DNA from: Brevundimonas diminuta 470-4
GTDB lineage: Bacteria > Pseudomonadota > Alphaproteobacteria > Caulobacterales > Caulobacteraceae
Assembly: GCA_000318405.1 (NCBI GenBank)
Contig: KB291754.1
Coordinates: forward strand, 1 to 64,000
Length of the DNA: 64,000 bases
Direction: 5' to 3'
Positions 11,462 to 19,239 of this stretch are shown piece by piece. Within the stretch, counting starts at the first letter, position 1, and each line of letters starts with the position of its first letter. Both the position numbers and the translations under genes were made by a program. The notes beneath the pieces were generated by a model, which made no database searches, was not told the origin of the DNA, and saw only the letters and a program-made list of their open reading frames with translations.

Positions 11462-13321
11462 ATGGCCCCGCTTCGACCGGACACCCTCGCCGCCGCCCTG
11501 ACCCGCGCCTTCGAGGACGCGCAGGACAGCCGCGCCAGCTGGTTCGCCCTGACGCGGGGCGAGCGGCTGTTTTCCGCCGGCGACCGGGCCGACACCCTGT
11601 ATCTGTTGCGCGCCGGGCGACTGGGCGTCTTCCGTCGCGACGACGGCCGCACCCCCCAGATGATCGCGGTCATCAAGCCGGGCGAGCCGGTCGGCGAACT
11701 GGCCATGCTGGCGGGGACCTCGCACATGTCGGACGTTGTCGCCCTGCGCGACAGCGACGTGCTGGCTCTGCCGCGCGAGGCCTTCTTCGACGCCGCGCGC
11801 AACGATCCCCTGCTGATGTCGGAACTGGGTCAGATCATGCTGACCCGCGCGCGTGAGCGCGGCGGCGGAACCGAGCCCAATGTCTTCGGCTTCGTCTCTG
11901 CCCGAGACAAGCCGATCCGCGCCTTCGTCGAGCGCGTCGCCCGCGCGGTCGAGGCCCAGGGCGTCACCTGCCACGTCATCGACAGCTCGGCCCTGTCATC
12001 GGCGGCCGAATGGTTCTCACGCGTCGAAGAGGCCCACGACTACGTCCTCTATGTCGCCGAGGCGGACGAGCCGAACTGGGCCGCCCTGTGCGCGCGTCAG
12101 GTGGACCGGCTGTTCCTGGTCGGCGCCGCCGACCATTCGCCGCCCCCTGCCCCGCCCGTCGCCGACGACTGGGACGACGCCGGGCAACGCACCGACCTGA
12201 TCCTACTGCGCGATCCGCGGATGCCGCGGCCCAGCAACACCCGCGCCTGGCTGGACGTGTTGAAGCCCGGCCGCTGGTTCCACGCGGTCGAGGGCCTGTT
12301 CGAGGATACCGCACGGATCGCCCGGCTAATCACCGGCTCCTCCGTCGGGGTGGTGCTGTCGGGCGGCGGCGCGCGCGCCTATGCCCACATCGGCGCGCTG
12401 AAGGCCCTGCGCGAGGCAGGCACGCCCATCGACTTCATCGGCGGCGCCTCGATGGGGGCGGTGATCGGCGCCGGTCCCGCTTTGGGCTGGTCCGACGAAG
12501 AGCTGGAGCACCACATCCGCCAGGCCTTCGTCCTGTCCGACCCACTGGCCGACATCGCCCCGCCCATCATCGCCATGACCCACGCACGCAAGGTCAAGGC
12601 GTTGATGAAAGAGGCTTTCGGCGACGTGCAGATGGAGGACATGCCGCTGCCCTTCTTCGCCGTCTCGACCAATCTGACCGCAGGCAAGCTGGAGGTGCAC
12701 CGCGAGGGCACGCTGCGCCACGCCCTGCGCGCCTCCATCTCCATTCCCGGCGTCATGCCGCCCGTGGTGATGAACGGCCAGGTGCTGGTCGACGGCGCCG
12801 TTCTGCGCAACTTCCCCAGCGACGTGATGCGGCGGCTGAACAGCGGCCCGGTCGTGGGCGTCGACGTGTCCCAGTCACGGGGCGTGGACGCTTCCGCGCT
12901 GGAGAATCCCCCCTCCTGGTGGCGCTGGATCCTGTCAGGCGCGTGGAAGCACGGCCCGCCGATCGTCTCCATCCTGATGCGCTCGGCCACCCTGTCGAGC
13001 GAGGCCGAGCGGATGCAGGCCCGCGCCGAGACGGACCTGCTGATCCTGCCGCCCTCGGACGGCGTCGATATCCGCGACTGGAAGGCCTATGAGCCCGGCG
13101 TCGCCGCCGGCTATGAGGCCGCGCGCGCCGCCCTGGACAGCCTCAACGGCCCGGTCGAGACCCTGCACCGTCGCCGCCGCGCCGACGCGCCAGAAGAAAC
13201 AGTCGAGGAAATGGCAGAAGAGTCCTTCCCTCAGGACGTTGTGGAAACGCCTCGCCCAGCACCTGGCCCAGGCGCGTCAGGAAGGCGTCGCGGATGGCTG
13301 GGTCTTCGCAAAGCGCGGTGA
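11462..13321 (+). CDS. Patatin-like phospholipase with N-terminal cyclic-nucleotide-binding domain (NTE type)
   Basis: 619 residues. A cNMP-binding beta-roll (about 20-140, GEPVGELAMLAGTSHMSDV) is followed by a poorly conserved linker and then a patatin domain. The oxyanion motif SGGGARAYAHIG is near 298, the GASMG nucleophile Ser near 330 and the DGA aspartate of the Ser-Asp dyad near 443. This is the architecture of neuropathy-target-esterase and RssA relatives, lysophospholipases regulated at membranes. The last 60 or so residues lie beyond the usual family end, are low in complexity, and are encoded antisense to tam. There is no clear Shine-Dalgarno before the ATG. Confidence 0.88.
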   Translation: MAPLRPDTLAAALTRAFEDAQDSRASWFALTRGERLFSAGDRADTLYLLRAGRLGVFRRDDGRTPQMIAVIKPGEPVGELAMLAGTSHMSDVVALRDSDVLALPREAFFDAARNDPLLMSELGQIMLTRARERGGGTEPNVFGFVSARDKPIRAFVERVARAVEAQGVTCHVIDSSALSSAAEWFSRVEEAHDYVLYVAEADEPNWAALCARQVDRLFLVGAADHSPPPAPPVADDWDDAGQRTDLILLRDPRMPRPSNTRAWLDVLKPGRWFHAVEGLFEDTARIARLITGSSVGVVLSGGGARAYAHIGALKALREAGTPIDFIGGASMGAVIGAGPALGWSDEELEHHIRQAFVLSDPLADIAPPIIAMTHARKVKALMKEAFGDVQMEDMPLPFFAVSTNLTAGKLEVHREGTLRHALRASISIPGVMPPVVMNGQVLVDGAVLRNFPSDVMRRLNSGPVVGVDVSQSRGVDASALENPPSWWRWILSGAWKHGPPIVSILMRSATLSSEAERMQARAETDLLILPPSDGVDIRDWKAYEPGVAAGYEAARAALDSLNGPVETLHRRRRADAPEETVEEMAEESFPQDVVETPRPAPGPGASGRRRGWLGLRKAR

Positions 13322-13961
13322 GATAGGGCCGCAGCGCGGTCCCCTTCATCCATTCCAGCACGGCGTCCTCGCCTTCCAGAACGTGCAGATAGGCGGTCGT
13401 CCAGATGTCGACCTCTTCGCACAGATCCGCCACAGCGTCGTAATAGGCCTCGGCCGCCAGCAGAGGCTGAATGGTGTCCACGCCGCTCAGCCGCGCGCTC
13501 CACGGACCGTCCGCCGCCGTCTGACGCATCAGCGTATGGTGGCGCGTCTCCCAGGCCATCGGCATCTGCACCGCCAGCACGCCGCCCGGCGCCAGCGCCT
13601 CGGTCAGCCGCCGGAACAGGGCCGCATGGTCCGGCGCCCACTGCAGCGAGGCGTTGGCCAGGATCAGATCGACCGGCGCATCCGGCGCCCAGCGCTCCAG
13701 ATCGCCCTGCACCCAGCGCACGTCGTCCGGCAGGCCGCGCGCCTGTTCCAGCATCGCCGCGCTGGAATCCAGCCCATGCACCTGCGCGCCGGGCCAGCGT
13801 CGTTTCAGCAGGGCGGCGTGTTGTCCCGTGCCGCAGCCGATGTCCCAGATCTCGTGCGGGTCCAGATCGTCCGGCAGATGCGACAACAGGTCGATGGCCG
13901 CGCGATCGCGCTGGCGCTCGAACCGATTGTATTGCTGGGGATCCCACGCCGGCGACGTCAT
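13143..13961 (-). CDS. tam: Trans-aconitate 2-methyltransferase
   Basis: 272 residues. A class I SAM methyltransferase: the SAM glycine motif IWDIGCGTGQHAALL is near 38, then GLDSSAAMLEQA, LILANASLQWAPD and a C-terminal RTLLPFPRLFLLARR characteristic of Tam. The family monomethylates trans-aconitate, a spontaneous inhibitor of the TCA cycle. The last dozen residues (GGDGAGSRPGR) go past the family end. Its 3' end overlaps the convergent patatin gene by 179 bp. The ATG at 13961 has an AAGGAG site that lies inside a hairpin, see that entry. Confidence 0.87.
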   Translation of the reverse strand: MTSPAWDPQQYNRFERQRDRAAIDLLSHLPDDLDPHEIWDIGCGTGQHAALLKRRWPGAQVHGLDSSAAMLEQARGLPDDVRWVQGDLERWAPDAPVDLILANASLQWAPDHAALFRRLTEALAPGGVLAVQMPMAWETRHHTLMRQTAADGPWSARLSGVDTIQPLLAAEAYYDAVADLCEEVDIWTTAYLHVLEGEDAVLEWMKGTALRPYLTALCEDPAIRDAFLTRLGQVLGEAFPQRPEGRTLLPFPRLFLLARRRGGDGAGSRPGR

Positions 13962-13968
13962 CGTCGTT

Positions 13969-14008
13969 ATTCTCCTTCGACCATCGCGAAAGCGATTCGA
14001 AGGAGAAT
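13969..14008 (-). promoter_or_regulatory. Hairpin that pairs the tam Shine-Dalgarno
   Basis: ATTCTCCTTCGA (13969-13980) is the exact complement of TCGAAGGAGAAT (13997-14008), with an inner stem ATCGC-GAAA-GCGAT (13983-13996). On the reverse strand the tRNA-His 3' end leads directly into this hairpin. The tam ribosome-binding site AAGGAG lies in the arm at 13969-13980, where it would be paired. It could be a terminator for the tRNA, a processing signal or a translational switch for tam; there is no T-run. Confidence 0.7.
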
Positions 14009-14084
14009 GGTACAGCCTCTCAGGATTGAACTGAGGACCTCCGGCTCCACAAACCGGCGCTCTAACCAGCTGAGCTAAGGCTGC
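14008..14084 (-). tRNA. tRNA-His (anticodon GTG), alphaproteobacterial form without G-1
   Basis: A 77-nt tRNA on the reverse strand, acceptor GCAGCCT against AGGCTGT, discriminator A73, encoded CCA, anticodon loop TTGTGGA. The first pair is G1:U72, and the genomic base at position -1 is T, so the usual G-1 opposite C73 is absent. This is the altered identity set known for many alphaproteobacteria, whose HisRS has co-adapted. Confidence 0.95.
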
Positions 14085-14176
14085 ACATCTCTGCGCGAGG
14101 GCGGTTCTCTAGCGGGCCTCGCCGCCGGGGGCAAGCGGCCTTTTCGCCCTCGCGCAAAATTTATGTTTTATCCCCG

Positions 14177-14935
14177 TCAGTTCCAGCCGCGGCTGGCGAT
14201 GTACTGCTGCAACTGGGCGATCCGGGTCTGATCCGACGGGTGGGTCGAGGCGAACTCCGGCGTGCCAGACTGTCGCCCCGCCGCCATCGCGCGCCACAGC
14301 GCCAGCGACTCGGACGGCTTGTAACCGGCCGCCGCCATGTAATCGACGCCCAGCCGATCCGCCTCCAGCTCATGGCTGCGCGAGAAGGGCAGCAGCACGC
14401 CCAGTTGCGCGCCGAGGCCGCCGAAGGCCTGAACCGCCTGGCCGTAATCCCCTGCCCGGCTCTGCACGGCGCCCAGCACCAGACCCGTCGTCTGGGTCGT
14501 CGACGCCCGCTCGGCCGCATGGCGCGCTACGACGTGGCCGACCTCGTGACCGATCACCGCCGCCAGTTGGTCGTCGTTCTTGGCCATGGCGAGCAGCCCG
14601 GTCGTCACCCCCATATGGCCCGACGGCAGGACGAAGGCGTTCGGCGTGGCGTCGTCGAACACCGCATAGTCCCAGTGACGATTGGTCAGGTTCGCCGCCT
14701 GGACGATTCGATCGCCGACGCGGCGAACGCGCGCGTTCTGGGCCGTGTTGTTCGACACCTTCTGGGTGCGCAGCGTTTCGTTCCACGCCGCCTGTGACTG
14801 CTGGATCAGGGCGCTGTCGTCCATCAGCACGAACTGGCTTCGCCCCAGGGCCTCGTTATAGGCGCAGGCCCCGACGCCCGCGCCAAGAACGACGCTGCTG
14901 ATGGCGAGGGCGAGCAAGAGCGGTTTACGAGACAT
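14177..14935 (-). CDS. M48 family zinc metalloprotease, probable lipoprotein
   Basis: 252 residues from the ATG at 14935, which has a GGAGGT site. An N-terminal hydrophobic segment ends at VGAC, a plausible lipobox. The peptidase shows the zinc motif HEVGHVVARH near residue 135 and the third ligand in SHELEADRLGVDYM near 195, as in Oma1/BepA/LoiP-type M48 enzymes. These act in the envelope on misfolded or outer-membrane proteins. The C-terminus STHPSDQTRIAQLQQYI is the usual family ending. The target is unknown. It lies downstream of the TonB-CTD lipoprotein on the same strand. Confidence 0.88.
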   Translation of the reverse strand: MSRKPLLLALAISSVVLGAGVGACAYNEALGRSQFVLMDDSALIQQSQAAWNETLRTQKVSNNTAQNARVRRVGDRIVQAANLTNRHWDYAVFDDATPNAFVLPSGHMGVTTGLLAMAKNDDQLAAVIGHEVGHVVARHAAERASTTQTTGLVLGAVQSRAGDYGQAVQAFGGLGAQLGVLLPFSRSHELEADRLGVDYMAAAGYKPSESLALWRAMAAGRQSGTPEFASTHPSDQTRIAQLQQYIASRGWN

Positions 14936-14995
14936 CGGACCTCCGGAAATGACTTCACCGCCATAATGCACGGCTGGCTCGACTGGCTCCATGCC

Positions 14996-15313
14996 TCAGT
15001 GAGCAAAGGGCTGCGCCTGGTCGCGATCCAGCGCGAAAGGAACCGTCACCATAAATTGTGCGCCCGGCTGCGCGTTCGCAGCCGTGGCTCTGGAAAGCCG
15101 CCCCTTCTGCACAATGGCAAGCGCCTGATCTCCCCATCCCTCGTTGGCGGGTTGCTCAGCCACAACGACGCAATTCTCGGGCTTGCCCGACGATGTGATG
15201 TCGCACCGGACCGAGGCCCAGGCGTCCGGCGCACGCGGCGTGGTTGCGCAGGCGCCGAGCCCGCCAACCATGACCAACAACAGAGGCGTCGCCCTTATCA
15301 CCCCCAAGCCCAT
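14996..15313 (-). CDS. Small lipoprotein consisting of a TonB C-terminal-like domain
   Basis: 105 residues: a signal peptide with lipobox LGAC at about residue 22, then a single domain of about 75 residues. This domain closely resembles the C-terminal domain of the adjacent TonB; compare SSGKPENCVVVAEQPA with TPSGRPEDCRVVSEEPS, and VTVPFALD with VRVPFNLD. The membrane anchor helix and the proline spacer of TonB are missing. It lies just beyond the terminator of the exbB-exbD-tonB operon on the same strand. It may bind TonB boxes or receptor plugs from a lipid anchor, but the function is not known. Confidence 0.72.
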   Translation of the reverse strand: MGLGVIRATPLLLVMVGGLGACATTPRAPDAWASVRCDITSSGKPENCVVVAEQPANEGWGDQALAIVQKGRLSRATAANAQPGAQFMVTVPFALDRDQAQPFAH

Positions 15314-15360
15314 TCCCGAGCCCTCCCCCTTGCTTCCAATGAACCCTGGCCAGACCCACG

Positions 15361-15400
15361 AAAAAAGCGCCCCGAGGCGAAACCTCGAGGCGCTTCTTTT
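15361..15400 (-). terminator. Terminator of the exbB-exbD-tonB operon
   Basis: On the reverse strand AAGCGCCTCGAGG, a short loop and CCTCGGGGCGCTT form a stem followed by TTTTTT. It lies 20 bp past the tonB stop codon. Confidence 0.9.
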
Positions 15401-15420
15401 CGTTCAGTGCGATCGCTCGC

Positions 15421-16134
15421 TTAGTCCAGGTTAAACGGCACCCGGACCACGAACTTGGCGTTCGTTGCAGCGCCATCGACCGTGCGGGGCGAAAGCTGCC
15501 CGCGCTGGACGATGCGGACCGCTGCGGCGCCGAAGCCCATGCCCGACGGCTCTTCCGAGACGACACGGCAGTCTTCAGGACGACCGCTCGGGGTCACCGT
15601 ACATTCGACCGTGGCCGAACCACCCACGCCGCGATCAAGAGCGCGCTGCGGGAAGTCCCGTTCGGTCGGACGCGGCGGGCGAGCCCACTGCGGGTTGGTG
15701 ATCACCGAAGGACGCGGCGGCGCGGGCGGGGCCGGCGGAGGCGGAGGACCCGGGACGATCACGGGCGGGCCCGTGTATTCGACGCGGTCTTCCTTCTTCG
15801 TCGGCTCGATCGGCAAGGTCACCGGCGGCGGAGGCGCCGAGGTGTTGACGACCGGCTCGCGCACCTGAAGCTTCGGCGGCGGAGGCGTATCCGGCGGGGG
15901 CGGCGGAGGCGGCGGAGGCGGAGGCGGTGGCGGCGGCGCCATCAGCTCGACATCTACAGCTTCATCCACATAGTTGAACTCTTGGAGTTCGAACTTGCTC
16001 TTATAGAGGTAAAGACCCGCGAGAAGGTGAACGGCGATCGAGATGCCGATTCCGACCATTGCGCCCGTCGAAAGTTTTTTCTTTCTCGGAGCGTCGAGCA
16101 GAGGGTCGCGATGCTCGCGATGTTCAGCAGTCAT
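15421..16134 (-). CDS. tonB: TonB energy transducer
   Basis: 237 residues. A short cytoplasmic basic tail is followed by one membrane helix (about 25-43, VGIGISIAVHLLAGLYLY). A proline spacer includes an unbroken run of 15 prolines near residue 68 and more Pro-rich stretches to about 150. The C-terminal TonB domain (about 165-237) carries GGSATVECTVTPSGRPEDC. TonB couples the ExbB-ExbD proton motor in the inner membrane to TonB-dependent receptors such as the two at 48-54 kb. Third gene of exbB-exbD-tonB, 17 nt after exbD. Confidence 0.93.
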   Translation of the reverse strand: MTAEHREHRDPLLDAPRKKKLSTGAMVGIGISIAVHLLAGLYLYKSKFELQEFNYVDEAVDVELMAPPPPPPPPPPPPPPPDTPPPPKLQVREPVVNTSAPPPPVTLPIEPTKKEDRVEYTGPPVIVPGPPPPPAPPAPPRPSVITNPQWARPPRPTERDFPQRALDRGVGGSATVECTVTPSGRPEDCRVVSEEPSGMGFGAAAVRIVQRGQLSPRTVDGAATNAKFVVRVPFNLD

Positions 16135-16151
16135 GCTTGCGTCACGCCCCC

Positions 16152-16583
16152 TTACGACTGATCTTCGCCAACCAGGGCGACACTGTAGAAACCATTATCC
16201 TGCAAGGCGTTCATGACCTGCATGAAGTCCCCGTAACGCGTTTGCTGGTCAGCGCGGATGAAAATCCGCTCCTGCTCAGGGTCACGTGTTCCGATCTGGA
16301 CCTTCAGATCTTCGCCCAACGAGCCCACCGAGGTCCGGAAGTCGCCGATCCACACTTCACCGCCATTCTGGATGGAGATGAAGACAGGCTTAGGCGGATT
16401 CTGGGCCGGCGGAGCGACGGCGCGTGGAAGCGTCACCGGCACCGACACGGTGGCGAGCGGAGCCGCCACCATGAAGATGATGAGGAGAACGAGCATAATG
16501 TCCACGAAAGGCGTGACATTGATTTCGCTGTTCGCCTCGACGGTGTACTTGCCGCCGCCGGAACCGGAAAGTTTGGCGGCCAT
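16152..16583 (-). CDS. exbD: ExbD/TolR family biopolymer transport protein
   Basis: 143 residues with a single N-terminal membrane helix (about 25-45) preceded by SEINVTPFVDIMLVLLIIFM; the Asp in this segment is the conserved proton-path residue. The periplasmic part carries the usual ExbD fold with IRADQQTRYGDFMQVMNALQ. It is the stator partner of ExbB. It starts 5 nt after exbB. Confidence 0.93.
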   Translation of the reverse strand: MAAKLSGSGGGKYTVEANSEINVTPFVDIMLVLLIIFMVAAPLATVSVPVTLPRAVAPPAQNPPKPVFISIQNGGEVWIGDFRTSVGSLGEDLKVQIGTRDPEQERIFIRADQQTRYGDFMQVMNALQDNGFYSVALVGEDQS

Positions 16584-16588
16584 TAGGC

Positions 16589-17494
16589 TTACGCTCCCTT
16601 GTCGAGTTGACGCGAGATCGAGTTGATCAGCTCAGCGTTGAACCCGTCGGCGCGAGCGCCGTAGGCAGCGATGCGGGTGTTGAAGTAGTTATAGAAGATA
16701 ACCGCCGGGATAGCCGCGAACAGGCCGATACCGGTGGCCAGCAGGGCTTCAGCGATACCCGGAGCAACGACGGCCAGGTTGGTCGTGTTCGACTCGGCGA
16801 TGCCGATGAACGAGTTCATGATGCCGTACACGGTGCCGAACAGACCGATGAACGGACCGCCCGAACCGACCGAAGCCAGGAACTGCTGGCCGCCCGACAG
16901 ACGGATGCCCAGACCACCTTGAACGGCGCCGATGGCGTTGTTCGCGCGGTCGATCGTGGAGCCGCGGTGAACGCCGGCGACGTCCAGGCCGGCTTGACGC
17001 GACAGTTCCACTTCGCCGGTAGCGGCGGCGGCCATGTCGGCCAGCGGGTTGCCGTCGAACTCTTCCGAGGTGGCCAGGCGACGGATGTCAGCCAGGGTGC
17101 GAGCACCGCGGTACTCTTCCAGGAAGCGGTTGGTCTTTTTGCCCAGCGAGCTGAACTCGACCAGTTTGATGAGCAGCAGCGTCCAGGAGAAGATCGAGGC
17201 CAGGATCAGGCCGGCCATGACGACCTTAACGACCGGGTGCGCCATCATGAACATGGCGATCGGGGTCAGGCCCGCACCGCCGTGACCGTCGGCGGCGGCT
17301 TCTTCGGTGGGGGCTGCATCAGCGGCCGGGGTGGCGGCGTCGGCGGCCGGAGCGGCGGCGTCGGCGGCGGCGGGAGCCGAAGCGGCGGCCGGAGCGGCCG
17401 GAGCGGCTGCGTCCTGCGCCAGAACCGGCGAGCTCGCCATCAGGACGGCTGCGCCGGCCATAGCGAGGAGGATATTCGTCTTCTTATCGAGCAT
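16589..17494 (-). CDS. exbB: ExbB/TolQ/MotA family proton channel protein with long N-terminal extension
   Basis: 301 residues. A cleavable signal peptide (ends about ASSPVLAQ) leads to an Ala/Pro-rich periplasmic stretch of some 50 residues. Three membrane helices follow, with the MotA/TolQ/ExbB domain at about 150-280, including GGPFIGLFGTVYGIMNSFIG and GIAEALLATGIGLFAAIPAV. It forms the pentameric proton channel that powers TonB. The signal peptide and extension mark the long ExbB subtype common in alphaproteobacteria. First gene of the operon; its upstream region is the 427-bp gap to tRNA-Phe. Confidence 0.92.
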   Translation of the reverse strand: MLDKKTNILLAMAGAAVLMASSPVLAQDAAAPAAPAAASAPAAADAAAPAADAATPAADAAPTEEAAADGHGGAGLTPIAMFMMAHPVVKVVMAGLILASIFSWTLLLIKLVEFSSLGKKTNRFLEEYRGARTLADIRRLATSEEFDGNPLADMAAAATGEVELSRQAGLDVAGVHRGSTIDRANNAIGAVQGGLGIRLSGGQQFLASVGSGGPFIGLFGTVYGIMNSFIGIAESNTTNLAVVAPGIAEALLATGIGLFAAIPAVIFYNYFNTRIAAYGARADGFNAELINSISRQLDKGA

Positions 17495-17921
17495 GTTTCG
17501 CCAGTTCCTGCTTTGGTCTGACTCGTGGAACCCAAGACGGCGACCGCGTCAGTCGGCCGCGCCTTTACAGTGAAATCTTTTCCTCCCGCCGGATTTCTCC
17601 CCCGCCGGTCGGCGCCGCAATCCTCCAAACGCCGAAACGTCTGCGGACTTGGCGACAGAGACAATATCTCGCCGCCCACAGCCTGCAAGCAGGAATGCGG
17701 TCCTGTCCCTTTGGCGAAGCCCTATCTTAGCGTCAAGGGCGGAAAATGTCTTTTCACCCCCGGCCGGACGTTGCCGGGCACACGGCGCACAAAAAATGCA
17801 CGGCCACGACATGAAACGGCAACAAACTTGCCGTGTTACCGATTGTTAAGAAAAGTTTAGGCCCATGATGAATTTTCGGCTTTTTCGTGGCCGAGGCGAA
17901 TATTCATCAATGAGGGGGAAG
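17495..17921. other. Non-coding gap upstream of exbB
   Basis: 427 bp between the exbB start and the tRNA-Phe 3' end. It should hold the exbB promoter, and GCAGGAACTGG just before the ATG may act as its ribosome-binding site. An inverted repeat TGATGAAT (17866-17873) / ATTCATCA (17902-17909) with an inner CGGC/GCCG stem lies on the tRNA-Phe 3' side and may end that transcript. I see no convincing Fur box, and the short open frames here show no protein-like composition. Confidence 0.5.
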
Positions 17922-17997
17922 TGGTGCCTGGAGGCGGATTCGAACCACCGACACGCGGATTTTCAATCCGCTGCTCTACCAACTGAGCTATCCAGGC
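17922..17997 (-). tRNA. tRNA-Phe (anticodon GAA)
   Basis: A 76-nt cloverleaf on the reverse strand, acceptor GCCTGGA against TCCAGGC, encoded CCA, anticodon loop TTGAAAA giving GAA. It lies downstream of yacG on the same strand. Confidence 0.96.
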
Positions 17998-18060
17998 GTC
18001 GCTGTGCGTCGCGAGAGGCGGCTCTATAGGCGAGCCCGAACGGGCTGTCCAGACGCCAAT

Positions 18061-18225
18061 TCACTCAATTCCGCGATCTTTTTCATCATCGTGCGCTTCT
18101 TCGGCCGGAATGGCGTAGCCGCCGGAGAACCAGCGCTGCAGATCGACGTCGGCGCAACGCTTGGAGCAGAACGGCTTATAGGCCGCGACGGGCTCGGCGC
18201 GACGGCAAATGGGGCACTGGGCCAT
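18061..18225 (-). CDS. yacG: DNA gyrase inhibitor YacG-type zinc protein
   Basis: 54 residues, beginning MAQCPICRRAEPVA. Two cysteine pairs, CPIC near 4-7 and CSKRC near 20-24, bind zinc, followed by DVDLQRWFSGGYAIP, the helical segment conserved in YacG. In E. coli the protein binds GyrB and blocks gyrase. The gene starts 3 nt after the rng stop, so it is the last gene of infA-maf-rng-yacG. The C-terminal tail is acidic. Confidence 0.9.
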   Translation of the reverse strand: MAQCPICRRAEPVAAYKPFCSKRCADVDLQRWFSGGYAIPAEEAHDDEKDRGIE

Positions 18226-18228
18226 GCG

Positions 18229-19239
18229 TCAGCCCTCCTTGATATGAAAGTCGCCCGGCGCGGCGTCGGGGCGGATATGGGCGCGCGGCCCCAGTTCGGC
18301 GACCCACGGCGACAGAATCGTTTCCGAGGCCGGGCTGCAATGCAGCGTCAGACGCGGCGCCGCCCGGTCCGTCGCCAGCGCCAGCCGAAGGCGATGCAGG
18401 GCGGCGCGTTCGGCGGCGCCCGGCCCGGCCAGCCGCTCGTCCGCCGGGGTTCGCCCCCACGGCAGGGACAGTTGCAGCAGCCCGAACCGACTGAGCGGCC
18501 CCACCGCTACGCCTTGCGTCCCGGAGAAGGCCTGACGCGCCATGTTCAGCGTGCTTTCGGGATGCAGGCCGACGCCCGCCAGATCCACCGCCACCAGACC
18601 GCCCCACCCCGTCAGGCCCAGCAGGCGCGCGGTCTCGCGAAGCCCCTCGCGATTCACCGCCTCGCGCCCTTTGCGGGAATCACGACCCGCGACAGGAGCG
18701 TAATCAATGTCGACCGCGATCAGGGCGCGCGTGCGCTGGATCGCCAGATCCAACCCGACCTCAGAAACAACGACGCCGCCTGCCAGCGCCTCTTCCTGAG
18801 CCTCCGTAGCGGCCCGAATGGCCTCGGCGCCCGTCATGGCGGGCCTGTCAGGGTAAAGAGCGCGCAGAATCGCCTCAACACCCGGCCCCGGCGCCACCAG
18901 GCGCGGCTCGCCGCTCGCCTCGCCCAGACGGCGCAGCACCGGCCCCTTGCGCTCGCGCGGCTCGGCGGTGATTTCCAGTTCCAGCTTGGCGCCTTCAGCC
19001 GGACGATCCGCCTTGCCCAGGGGCAGGAAGCCGAACGGCTCCCCGCAGCCCAGATCGACGAAGGCGCCGTGCAGCCCCGGCGCCAGCCGCGCCACCCGCC
19101 CCACGACGCGCGCGCCCAGGCGATATTCGGGGCGATCGTCCTCTCTATGAATAATCAGCGTCTCGGCGCGGCCGTCGCGGAACGCCACGCCTCGGGTCTC
19201 GCCCGGACCCGCGTCCAGGAAGACCTCGATATCGGCCAT
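18229..19239 (-). CDS. rng: Ribonuclease E/G family protein (short, RNase G-like)
   Basis: 336 residues. It retains the N-terminal S1-like module with YRLGARVVGRVARLAPGLHGAFVDLG (in part, about 38) and the catalytic-domain core ALIAVDIDYAPVAG, in which the acidic residues of the DNase I-like metal site sit, and EAVNREGLRETARLLGLTGWGG. It is shorter than typical RNase E or G (about 480 or more) and lacks the zinc-link cysteines and the scaffold region. Activity is therefore probable but not certain. Its ATG overlaps the maf stop by one base (TGATG). Confidence 0.82.
   Translation of the reverse strand: MADIEVFLDAGPGETRGVAFRDGRAETLIIHREDDRPEYRLGARVVGRVARLAPGLHGAFVDLGCGEPFGFLPLGKADRPAEGAKLELEITAEPRERKGPVLRRLGEASGEPRLVAPGPGVEAILRALYPDRPAMTGAEAIRAATEAQEEALAGGVVVSEVGLDLAIQRTRALIAVDIDYAPVAGRDSRKGREAVNREGLRETARLLGLTGWGGLVAVDLAGVGLHPESTLNMARQAFSGTQGVAVGPLSRFGLLQLSLPWGRTPADERLAGPGAAERAALHRLRLALATDRAAPRLTLHCSPASETILSPWVAELGPRAHIRPDAAPGDFHIKEG

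Noticed and set aside
15895-15945. GGCGGAGGC-type repeat as a possible tandem repeat or CRISPR-like array
   Set aside because: It is the coding sequence for the proline run in TonB, not an independent repeat.
17525-17860. 111-codon open frame between exbB and tRNA-Phe
   Set aside because: No ribosome-binding site, no recognisable domain, composition like random high-GC sequence; treated as non-coding.
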